Source: an uncultured Lachnospiraceae bacterium
Lineage (GTDB): Bacteria > Bacillota > Clostridia > Lachnospirales > Lachnospiraceae
NCBI GenBank assembly: GCA_910578085.1
Contig: CAJTPM010000005.1
Span: forward strand, 62,001 to 126,000
Length of the DNA stretch: 64,000 nt
Direction of reading: 5' to 3'
In this document: piece after piece, positions 17,633-24,666 of the stretch
How positions within the stretch are numbered: the stretch's first letter is position 1
Layout of the letters: the number at the start of each line of letters is the position of its first letter
Position numbers and translations under genes: made by a program
Notes under the pieces: model-generated
The model's database searches: none
The model's input: the letters and a program-made list of their open reading frames with translations, nothing else
What the model was told of the DNA's origin: nothing

Positions 17633-17642
17633 ATTTCTACGA

Positions 17643-18761
17643 TTACTGTGCCTTGATTTCCGTTCCCGTCGCTTCCGATACGTAAGCCGGATTGATGGAT
17701 GCCGCTACGTTGGGCGCATTGTCCTCGGTGATCTTCTCGGCGGTCACCAGGAAATCCGTGATGGCAACCCAGGCTTCCCCCAGCACATAGCCTTCTTCCT
17801 TCATCATCTCGCTGCCCACATATTTCCGGTCTTCGATCTCATGTGCCAGCGCGTCGTCTGTACAGCTGATAGCGTTATCATCATATACTTTTCTCGTATA
17901 TTCGGAGCGCAGCGCGTCGTCCTGGAGCTCATCCATGGCTTTCACCAGACAGTTCACAAACAGCTGTACTTCCTCTGAACGGTTTTCTGCCACTTCATTT
18001 CTTGCAAAGCAGCCGTCGCACATGTTGACACCTGTAGCATCTTCAAAGGAACATAACATCGTGTATCCTTCCTCCTCCAGCTGATAGGAGTAGGGCGGAT
18101 TTGCCGCCACCGCATCGCCCTCCCCCGTGGTAAAGGCCTGGTAAGCAGGACCGTACTCCATATTCACCTGATTGATATCGGAAGGGGAAAGGCCGTACTT
18201 TCCGGCATAGGATTCCGTCATATACTGCACTGCTGTCCCTAAAGGCTCCAGTATCTGCATCCCTTTCAGATTTTGTGCATCTCCGATCAGTCCGTTCTCC
18301 GCTGCATTCTGTGCAATGGCCGAATCCGCTCTCGCAAACAGCCCCATACCGCCGGTGGTATTTACGTCCGCCAGCCATGTGCAGTTTGCGTTTGCCAGCG
18401 AATACACTGACGCAAAACCGGACACTGCGATATCGATCTGCTCCGCCGCAATGGCCTCATTGATCGGCGCACCTGTGGCAAATAACTCGATGCTCACATT
18501 CAAACCCGCTTCCTCAAAATATCCCTTTTCCTGTGCATAGAGTACCGGGACACCCATGGTCAGCGCCATAGTCCCAACCCGCAATTCCTCTCTGTCGGAG
18601 GCCTGTACCGGTTCCGCTTCCTCCATTCCCTGCTCTGTCTCCGTTTCTGCCTCCGTGTCGCTCTGCGCCGGTGCGCTCTCCTCCGGGCTGCTTCCGCATG
18701 CCGCAAGCCCTGCCGCCATCGTTAAAGATAAAATCAATGCCAATAACTTTTTACGTTTCAT
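17643..18761 (-). CDS. Lipoprotein substrate-binding protein of the organosulfur ABC importer
   Basis: A 372-residue secreted lipoprotein. Signal peptide MKRKKLLALILSLTMAAGLAAC ends in lipobox LAAC, with Cys22 lipidated; a Glu/Thr-rich linker (25-55) leads to an NMT1/SsuA-type periplasmic-binding fold (LRVGTMALTMGVPVLYAQEKGYFEEAGL, then AAEQIDIAVSGF). Relatives bind nitrate, sulfonates, taurine or thiamine precursors, so ligand class rests on the linked sulfatase and exporter. It is first in the operon, has an ideal AAAGGAGG site 6 nt before the ATG, and lies behind a near-consensus promoter. An in-frame ATG 20 codons earlier is rejected. Confidence 0.88.
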   Translation of the reverse strand: MKRKKLLALILSLTMAAGLAACGSSPEESAPAQSDTEAETETEQGMEEAEPVQASDREELRVGTMALTMGVPVLYAQEKGYFEEAGLNVSIELFATGAPINEAIAAEQIDIAVSGFASVYSLANANCTWLADVNTTGGMGLFARADSAIAQNAAENGLIGDAQNLKGMQILEPLGTAVQYMTESYAGKYGLSPSDINQVNMEYGPAYQAFTTGEGDAVAANPPYSYQLEEEGYTMLCSFEDATGVNMCDGCFARNEVAENRSEEVQLFVNCLVKAMDELQDDALRSEYTRKVYDDNAISCTDDALAHEIEDRKYVGSEMMKEEGYVLGEAWVAITDFLVTAEKITEDNAPNVAASINPAYVSEATGTEIKAQ

Positions 18762-18809
18762 GTTTTTCCTCCTTTGGCTCATCTGCCTTTTATGATGTTT
18801 TTTCGTTGC

Positions 18810-18821
18810 GTTATCGCACAC
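18810..18821. promoter_or_regulatory. Operator-like box downstream of the transporter promoter
   Basis: GTTATCGCACAC lies about 10-20 nt after the predicted start of the transporter transcript and recurs with one change at 18996-19007 beside the divergent regulator promoter. The surrounding bases add symmetry (TGCG-TTAT-CGCA). It is a likely binding site for the LacI-family protein encoded at 19091. Confidence 0.5.
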
Positions 18822-18837
18822 GCATCTCGTAAATACA

Positions 18838-18866
18838 ATTATAGAAATGCACTATGCAAAAGTCAA
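18838..18866 (-). promoter_or_regulatory. Sigma-A promoter of the transporter-sulfatase operon
   Basis: On the minus strand TTGACT (18866-18861), a 17-nt spacer and a perfect TATAAT (18843-18838). The spacer contains TGCATAGTGCA. The leader to the binding-protein ATG is about 70 nt. This is one of the best promoters in the window. Confidence 0.75.
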
Positions 18867-18958
18867 TCATTTTCATCTATTTTTTTATACTTTGTAATAA
18901 TCTTCCAAACACGCAACATCATTTTTGTCTAAAATCACTATTAACTCAGCATCAATTA

Positions 18959-18986
18959 TTGACATTTTACATTTTTATGCTATGAT
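18959..18986 (+). promoter_or_regulatory. Sigma-A promoter of the LacI-family regulator (divergent)
   Basis: Perfect TTGACA (18959-18964), 16 nt, TATGAT (18981-18986). The operator-like box begins 10 nt after the -10, over the expected start of transcription, which implies autoregulation. Confidence 0.65.
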
Positions 18987-18995
18987 ATTTATAGT

Positions 18996-19007
18996 GTTAT
19001 CGGACAC
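18996..19007. promoter_or_regulatory. Second operator-like box, at the regulator promoter
   Basis: GTTATCGGACAC matches the box at 18810-18821 at 11 of 12 bases. With flanks it reads GTGT-N6-ACAC. Its position at the +1 region of the regulator gene suits repression. Confidence 0.5.
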
Positions 19008-19090
19008 ATCTTATGTTTGATTTGATTGAAGTACTATTTAAGTTAAGATTAAGGAGCCAACCAGCCGCCACCATAAAAAGGAGATCCCCC

Positions 19091-20152
19091 ATGTCTGTTA
19101 CGATCAAGAAAATTGCCGAACTTGCAGGCGTATCCACCGGAACGGTAGACCGCGCTCTTCACGACAGAGGACGGGTAGACCCTAAAGTCGCCCGCAGAAT
19201 CAAACAGATTGCGCTGGAACTGGACTACCGTCCGAATTCCGTTGCCAAGAGTCTTTCCAACCGGAAACGTAATATCAGGATTACCGTTATTCTGCATATC
19301 CAGAACAGTAATCTGTATTTTGATGATGTCCAGGCCGGAATCAGGAAATGTCAAGAGGAGATAAAAGATTTCGGTATTACGGTGGATATTCTTCCCTGCC
19401 CTGATTACAGTGTGGAAAGCCAGCTCTCCCTGATCGATCAGGCCATAGACCAGGGAGCAAACGCCATCGTCATCGTACCGATTAACAGCCCCCTGATCAG
19501 AGACAGATTAAACAGCCTCCACGCGGAGGGCTTTCCTGTCGTTTTTCTGACAAATATTATAGAAGATACGGAATATCTCAGCTTTGTGGGCTGCAACTAT
19601 GAACTGATAGGAGAGATCACCGCCGGTTTCCTCCATCTGCTGCATCCGGGCGATGGGAAACTGCTTTTATTCTCCCCCAGCTTTCAGATGTATGGACACA
19701 CACTGCGCGCGAAGGGCCTGAGGCAACACCTTGAAACAGAATACCCCCACATCCGGCTGCAGGGGACTTACGAAATAGCGGGGGACGATATTCAGAATTA
19801 TCAGATCACAAAGGACGCCCTCACCCGTTTCCCCGACACCGATCTTTTTATTTGCCCCGGCGCCTACAGCCGCGGCAATTTAAAAGCGATTGAAGAATAC
19901 GGCTTCTATCAGAAAGCCCAGATCATCTGTTACGATTACTCCGACGAAATCGGCGCGGAGATTCAGAAGGGCAACATCTGCGCCACCATCACCCAGTGCC
20001 CACAGGAACAGGGCTACACGGCGGTAAAGATCCTGTTCGAATATCTGACCGCCGACAAGGAACCCCGTTTTAAAAACCATTACATCCGCAGCCGTATTAT
20101 CGTGAAGGAGAGCATCTGCGAAATGGAGCAGATCAAAGAGGAATACCAATAA
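19091..20152 (+). CDS. LacI-family transcriptional regulator of the organosulfate operon
   Basis: A 353-residue regulator. The N-terminal helix-turn-helix reads TIKKIAELAGVSTGTVDRAL with the hinge-helix region YRPNSVAKSLSNRKR (about 45-60), then a periplasmic-binding-like sensor domain with ATVTQCPQEQG-type Gln-Gln closing region (ICATITQCPQEQGYTAVKIL). The start at 19091 follows AAGGAG; an in-frame start at 19013 is rejected. It is divergent from the transporter operon and is the only plus-strand gene here, with twin operator-like boxes in between. The sensor domain is of the type that binds sugars or small polar ligands; the inducer may be the transported compound. Confidence 0.85.
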   Translation: MSVTIKKIAELAGVSTGTVDRALHDRGRVDPKVARRIKQIALELDYRPNSVAKSLSNRKRNIRITVILHIQNSNLYFDDVQAGIRKCQEEIKDFGITVDILPCPDYSVESQLSLIDQAIDQGANAIVIVPINSPLIRDRLNSLHAEGFPVVFLTNIIEDTEYLSFVGCNYELIGEITAGFLHLLHPGDGKLLLFSPSFQMYGHTLRAKGLRQHLETEYPHIRLQGTYEIAGDDIQNYQITKDALTRFPDTDLFICPGAYSRGNLKAIEEYGFYQKAQIICYDYSDEIGAEIQKGNICATITQCPQEQGYTAVKILFEYLTADKEPRFKNHYIRSRIIVKESICEMEQIKEEYQ

Positions 20153-20291
20153 GACAGGTTTTTCCCAAAAATGCAAACATAAAACAATATATCAGAGAAC
20201 GGTCGTACGCTAACCAACGGCCACGCCCCCGACAAATATTGCGGGGCTGCCGCACCCAGCATACCCCGGCTGCGCTATCGCCATAGAGCCC
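20153..20291. other. Convergent intergenic gap, no clear element
   Basis: The regulator (plus) and the second sulfatase (minus) end toward each other here. A weak CCCCG/CGGGG inverted pair around 20227-20246 is the only hairpin I see, without a U-tract, so no terminator is called. Confidence 0.3.
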
Positions 20292-21845
20292 TCATTCCCG
20301 CCGTTTTTCGGAACATGTACCTGCAGCTCGGACAACTTTGACCCTTTGATCCGCTAATGTTTCTTTCCCGCTGCCGTCAGTATTTTCCAGCAAAATTCCC
20401 GGCCCATACGGCGCCAGACTCACCATAATATACTCACAGGTACAGTTATCCCCCGTTTTTCTAGCAAACTCCCAGATTTTCCGGCACATCGCCTTCACGA
20501 CCTCTCTGTTCTCCGCACAGTCTATCCGGTTATGCAGTTCTCCCGGATCCTCCTCCAAATCGTAGAGCTCGTCATAGTCGAATCCATTAAATACATACTT
20601 CCATTTCCGGTCCCACACCGCCCGCTGTATGCCGTACAGTTCATTCCCATTCGTCTGAACAAAAAGCTCTCTGCGCCAGTTCACAGGCATCCGTCCCCGC
20701 AGAAAATCCACCAGAGAACGGCCGGACAGGGCCGAATCCGCATGCACTCCCGCCAGCTCCAAAATCGTGGGGGCGAAATCTGTGATCGACACAAGTTCAT
20801 CCACCTGCTTCGGTGCGTCTATTTTCCCGCCCCCGGCCAAAGCGCAGATATGATACGCTTCCCGAAAACAGGGCAGACCTTTCGACCACAGTCCGTGCGC
20901 TCCCATATAATCTCCATGATCCGTCAGATAAAAAATAAAAGTATTCTCCCACTCTCCGCTCTTTTTCACGGCCTCCAGAACTTTTCCAAACAGAAAATCC
21001 TCATAACTTACCATGGCCAGATAATGGCGGATACACTCCACATGTTCTTCCCGGGAAAGGCTGAACCGCTCTTTCGTTCTCCTGTACAGGGCAGGTTTAT
21101 CCTCCATGGTATCATCAAAGTTCTCTGGCAGATTTATCTCCTTTCCCCTGTAGAGATCCAGATATTCCTGTGGCGGATAGTAGGGATCATGGGGACCGGT
21201 AGGGCCTGCAAAGAGAAATAACGGTTCATCTCCCGGTTTTCGGGCATACAGTACTTCGCAGGCTCTCTCCACTGTAATTTTGTCGCCAAACTGGTCTGTT
21301 TCGCTCACGTCAAACTGCCGATAAACCGGATATCCCTCCCGGACAAGTTCACCAAACCCTCTTTTTGTACCGGAAAACGCCATCTTCTCCGGAGAATGAT
21401 ACACTTTCTCCCAGTCTTTGTTTCTCGGTCTGTTACACGGCTGAAACCGCCCATAATTGGAAATATATTCATATAAAACCTCATCAAATCCCCTATCCTT
21501 CGGTCCCTCATAAGCGCTCACATGCCATTTTCCCGAGAAAACCGTGTGATACCCCTGTTCCTTTAAAGATTCCGGAAACAGTTTTACCCCGTCATACAAA
21601 CCGCGGGAAATCGCATTATCCACCTCCACATTATTCCATACCCCGTGCTGAGACGGATAGAGGCCGCTGAAGAAAGAAGCTCTGGAGGGACAGCAGTGAG
21701 GCGAAGCACAGTAGGCCTGCGTAAACTGGACTGCGCTCTGTTTAAAGGCATCCAGATTGGGCGTGATCGCCTGGGACCTGTCCAAAACCGTATCCCCATT
21801 CTGCTGATCTGTCATAAAAACAATGATATTCGGTCTTTTTTTCAC
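20292..21845 (-). CDS. Second type I sulfatase (formylglycine-dependent)
   Basis: A 517-residue sulfatase of the more typical length. The N terminus PNIIVFMTDQQ supplies metal ligands, the modification motif is Cys51-Cys-Pro-Ser-Arg55 (SPHCCPSRASFFSGLYP), SGKWH follows near residue 105, and TDHGDYMGAHGLWSKG holds the distal metal site. No signal peptide is present, so it acts in the cytoplasm. The start codon is GTG, 6 nt after the stop of an ABC-ATPase remnant, with no good ribosome site of its own, so translation was probably coupled to that gene. It shares little with the 632-residue sulfatase beyond catalytic motifs, so the two likely take different esters. Confidence 0.9.
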   Translation of the reverse strand: MKKRPNIIVFMTDQQNGDTVLDRSQAITPNLDAFKQSAVQFTQAYCASPHCCPSRASFFSGLYPSQHGVWNNVEVDNAISRGLYDGVKLFPESLKEQGYHTVFSGKWHVSAYEGPKDRGFDEVLYEYISNYGRFQPCNRPRNKDWEKVYHSPEKMAFSGTKRGFGELVREGYPVYRQFDVSETDQFGDKITVERACEVLYARKPGDEPLFLFAGPTGPHDPYYPPQEYLDLYRGKEINLPENFDDTMEDKPALYRRTKERFSLSREEHVECIRHYLAMVSYEDFLFGKVLEAVKKSGEWENTFIFYLTDHGDYMGAHGLWSKGLPCFREAYHICALAGGGKIDAPKQVDELVSITDFAPTILELAGVHADSALSGRSLVDFLRGRMPVNWRRELFVQTNGNELYGIQRAVWDRKWKYVFNGFDYDELYDLEEDPGELHNRIDCAENREVVKAMCRKIWEFARKTGDNCTCEYIMVSLAPYGPGILLENTDGSGKETLADQRVKVVRAAGTCSEKRRE

Positions 21846-21851
21846 ATTTAT

Positions 21852-21980
21852 TCACCACCATCTAATTAGTTCAGTTACCTGATTTCTGAGTTTCACAAAT
21901 TTTTCATCCGCCACATCCCTCGGATGCGGAATATCACAATCGAGGATCGTCTTAACCCCGGTGGGCTTGTTGGTCAGAAC
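21852..21980 (-). pseudogene. C-terminal remnant of a third SsuB-type ABC ATPase
   Basis: Translated on the minus strand, these 43 codons read VLTNKPTGVKTILDCDIPHP and continue to RNQVTELIRWW followed by TGA. They match the last 42 or so residues of the ATPase at 14436-15182 (VLTNKPTSIKSKL ... RNQVTELIKWW). Upstream of Val the similarity stops and there is no start codon, Walker A or signature. The remnant lies directly between the end of a LacI gene and a sulfatase, in the same order (ATPase then sulfatase) as the intact operon. It is best explained by a deletion that removed a second transporter. Confidence 0.8.
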
Positions 21981-22021
21981 CCTGTGGCGACGCATCTCGA
22001 GAATGCCTCCCGCCTTCCGTT

Positions 22022-23020
22022 TTATTTATACTGTGCTTTTCCCCCGTTTCTTGTGGAGGAAGCCCTCGCGAGAAACACCGGCGTAATAGATTTATTTCCC
22101 ACCTGTTTCCCCTGCATCTTATCAATCAGCATTTTAATGATCATCTTTCCCAGCATATCTCCGCCAAAATCCACAGTGGAAATACTCGGGATATAAAATC
22201 GCGACTGGAACGTATTGTCATAGCCCACCACGCCCACATCTTTCGGCACCCTGATCCCCAGTTCATTCAGTCCGAAGATCACACCTTCCGCCACTGCGTC
22301 ATTAGTACAGATGATTGCATCCGGATATCCTATCTTTCTCCATGATGTTCTGATATAAACTGCCGCCTGCTCGGAAGTCGTAATATCATAGCTGACATTC
22401 CTCTCCCCATCCAGATTCGCTGCTGCCAGAAAGGCCTTCGTCTTCTCGTCCGGACTGCCGCTTGATACTGCCCCGGAGATATAGTGCAGACGCTTAAAGC
22501 CATTTTCATACAGATGTCTTGTTATCTCTCCGAAAATATCTTTCTGTTCAATATGTATCAGCGTGATATCCGGATGAAAGGACTCCCAGTCGGAATCCTG
22601 CAGCATGACGATCGGGATCCCAAACTGTCTGACTGATTCAATGGCTTCGCAACTTATCCTGTTATTGGAGACGAACACCCCGCTCACCTGATAGCCGCAT
22701 ATTTTTTTCAAATACTGTTCATCATCGATCACATTGCTGAACAGTATGCTGTAATCCTGCCTGTAAGCCTCCCTCGTGGCCTGGTAGACAAGCTGGGCAA
22801 AAAACGGGTTTCTTATCTCATTACACAGAAATACAAACTGCTTGCTGTCCTTTATCTTCAAGCTTCTCGCTATCTGATTGGGGGTATAATGAAGTCGTTC
22901 AATGGCCGCCTGGATTTTTTTACCCGCCTCTGCACTGACATAGCCGCTTTTATTGATATAATAAGAAACACTCGTCGCAGATACCCCTGCTTCTCTCGCC
23001 ACATCTTTCTTTGAAACCAT
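22022..23020 (-). CDS. Second LacI-family transcriptional regulator
   Basis: A 332-residue LacI/GalR protein. Helix-turn-helix SKKDVAREAGVSATSVSYYI at residues 3-22, hinge YTPNQIARSLK near 50-60, and a sugar-binding-protein-like sensor with typical late motifs (PDAIICTNDAVAEGVIFGL, VPKDVGVVGYDN). The start at MVSKKD is chosen because a GTG 16 codons upstream coincides with the predicted transcription start. Its promoter carries a strong palindrome over the -35, implying autorepression. It probably controlled the lost transporter and may still control the downstream sulfatase by read-through. Confidence 0.87.
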   Translation of the reverse strand: MVSKKDVAREAGVSATSVSYYINKSGYVSAEAGKKIQAAIERLHYTPNQIARSLKIKDSKQFVFLCNEIRNPFFAQLVYQATREAYRQDYSILFSNVIDDEQYLKKICGYQVSGVFVSNNRISCEAIESVRQFGIPIVMLQDSDWESFHPDITLIHIEQKDIFGEITRHLYENGFKRLHYISGAVSSGSPDEKTKAFLAAANLDGERNVSYDITTSEQAAVYIRTSWRKIGYPDAIICTNDAVAEGVIFGLNELGIRVPKDVGVVGYDNTFQSRFYIPSISTVDFGGDMLGKMIIKMLIDKMQGKQVGNKSITPVFLARASSTRNGGKAQYK

Positions 23021-23068
23021 GCTCCACCGTTTCTTCTCATATTCGATATCATTTTCTTTTATATACAC

Positions 23069-23100
23069 ATTGTATCGCCAATGTTGTCTCGTGTCAACAT
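23069..23100 (-). promoter_or_regulatory. Promoter and overlapping LacI-type operator of the second regulator
   Basis: On the minus strand TTGACA (23097-23092), 17 nt, TACAAT (23074-23069). A 20-bp palindrome with central CG, ATGTTGTCTCGTGTCAACAT (23081-23100), 16 of 20 bases symmetric, covers the -35. Even length and central CG are typical of LacI-family operators. Confidence 0.75.
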
Positions 23101-23252
23101 ATTTCCAAATTTTATTATATTTTCTTCTTATGGTTCCCTGTCATCCCATTATTTTGACAAAAATCAGACAGATGACAAGGGATGCAGGTGTCTTCCCGTC
23201 TCCCCTCTCATCTGTCTGATATTCCCCACACAGTGTCATCCGTTTCTTCCTG

Positions 23253-24236
23253 TTATTTCTTTTTCGCCACTTCCCTGATCACTCCGTTAATCGCTGCAAA
23301 CAGCACACCGGCCACGGGCCAGATGATCCAGCTTCTGCCCCAGCTGTTTCCGTTATAGAAATTCCAGGCGAGATAACCTGCTGTCACAAGCAGCCAGTAA
23401 ACTCCGGGGAAAAAAGCTGTCTTTCTATTCACTGCCTTGTTTTCCACGGTATACTCGCCGCACTGCAGCAGTTTATCATGGCTCTCTTTCACGATCCCTG
23501 CCCTCACAAACAGATGTACCCCTGCGGCCACAAAGATTAACAGCACAGCCACGCCGCCCACCAGCAGCACTTCACTTTCTGTAAAGACGCTGATGAGTAA
23601 CAGTGGAATCACGCCTATGATACAGAGTATCGTGCCGACCACCACAGCCAGCCTGTACTTCGCCTCAAAATCGCTCTGCCGCTTCTCCACGATCCCCTCT
23701 ACGCCATATTGCAGGGAAAAACTCTCCTCTTCCAGATATTTATATTTTTCCAGTTTCATGCCGTTAAAAATACAGATCGCCACCCCGGCCGCCACGACCA
23801 GCAGCAGAACGATCAGGCCGAGGATCGCCATCCTGTCCTCCAGGGCGCTTCCCTCCCACATTGCCGCCATCAGGATCAGGCAGACCGGGCTCAAAATAAA
23901 AAGGGAAACCGCCGTGGCAATCCTGCCGCGGACTTCTTTCGCCGTATCCATATAGGCATTCGCCTCCTCCACCGAGACTACACGCCCCTCGGGCATATCC
24001 TTTCCACCGGTAAGTTCCGTCACGTCCATCTCATCCTTTAAAAGATAGTCCGTACTGACGCCAAACAGTTCGCTCATCTTCAAGATCTTATCAAGATCCG
24101 GGATCGTTGCTCCCACTTCCCATTTGGAGACAGACTGTCTGGAAATATTCAACTTCTCCGCCAGTTCCTCCTGTGACCAGTTCATTCTCTTTCGCAATGT
24201 TATTATTTTCTCCGCTAAAATCATATCAGTAACCAT
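23253..24236 (-). CDS. XRE-family regulator fused to a multi-span membrane domain
   Basis: About 327 residues. An N-terminal XRE helix-turn-helix (LAEKIITLRKRMNWSQEELAEKLNISRQSVSKWE, residues 7-41) is followed by a linker and about six hydrophobic helices: two around 110-165, two around 205-250 and two near the C terminus (GVYWLLVTAGYLAW, WIIWPVAGVLFAAINGVI). Such membrane-tethered XRE proteins are common in Clostridia and often regulate neighbouring transporters or envelope genes; no target is evident here. The start is uncertain: ATG 24236 has GGAAAGG very close, while GTG 24272 has an ideally spaced AAGGAGG. A 18-codon frame from an ATG in that same site overlaps the start and could be a leader peptide. 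Confidence 0.78.
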   Translation of the reverse strand: MVTDMILAEKIITLRKRMNWSQEELAEKLNISRQSVSKWEVGATIPDLDKILKMSELFGVSTDYLLKDEMDVTELTGGKDMPEGRVVSVEEANAYMDTAKEVRGRIATAVSLFILSPVCLILMAAMWEGSALEDRMAILGLIVLLLVVAAGVAICIFNGMKLEKYKYLEEESFSLQYGVEGIVEKRQSDFEAKYRLAVVVGTILCIIGVIPLLLISVFTESEVLLVGGVAVLLIFVAAGVHLFVRAGIVKESHDKLLQCGEYTVENKAVNRKTAFFPGVYWLLVTAGYLAWNFYNGNSWGRSWIIWPVAGVLFAAINGVIREVAKKK

Positions 24237-24642
24237 ATCCTTTCCGCCTGTACTGTGCTGCTTATGCCGCACGGCATCCGCCTCCTTACTTTTTGGCGGC
24301 CCGTTCCGGATGCAGACCGTCCTGTTTTCTCTCCTGCGCGCTTTCGGAATACCCACATCTTACCTGATCCGCCGGTTGCGGACTACCAAATCAGGCTTGA
24401 AATTGCGCACCTGACGGTTGCAATTGCGAATTTTCATGCCATCTGCAACACTTTCCTCCAAAAAGCTGAACAGAAGATCTCTTCTCCTGCTCGCCCGCCG
24501 GGCCTCCACCTGCCTGCTGATATACTTCCTTTGAATGCCCGTACACATGATAAAGGCAGGCTCCCAACACAGCCCGCCGCATCATTTATCAAATCCAAAT
24601 ATAATTTTTAGCAGGAGAGTATCTGTATCCCATGAAGACTGT
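24237..24642 (-). other. Intergenic region upstream of the XRE gene, only doubtful short frames
   Basis: No gene is confidently supported. Two overlapping minus-strand frames of 62 and 64 codons (24360-24548 and 24391-24585) exist; the 62-codon one is very basic and has no well-spaced ribosome site. I recognise neither product. No clear promoter for the XRE gene was found apart from its AAGGAGG site. Confidence 0.3.
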
Positions 24643-24665
24643 AAAAAACTGCCGGCGTCCGGCAT
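24643..24665 (-). terminator. Intrinsic terminator after the ClpX-like gene
   Basis: On the minus strand TGCCGG-ACG-CCGGCA is followed by GTTTTTT, starting 2 nt after the stop codon. A textbook short terminator that closes the glycosyltransferase-glmS-htrA-clpX-like operon. Confidence 0.8.
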
Positions 24666-24666
24666 C

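Noticed and set aside
20153..20291. Terminator in the convergent gap
   Set aside because: Only a 5-bp CCCCG/CGGGG pairing without a U-tract was found.
23021..23068. Longer LacI protein starting at 23068
   Set aside because: That codon lies at the predicted transcription start, so it could not be translated from this promoter.
24360..24585. Two overlapping short frames of 62 and 64 codons as genes
   Set aside because: No well-spaced ribosome site and no recognisable family; left as intergenic.
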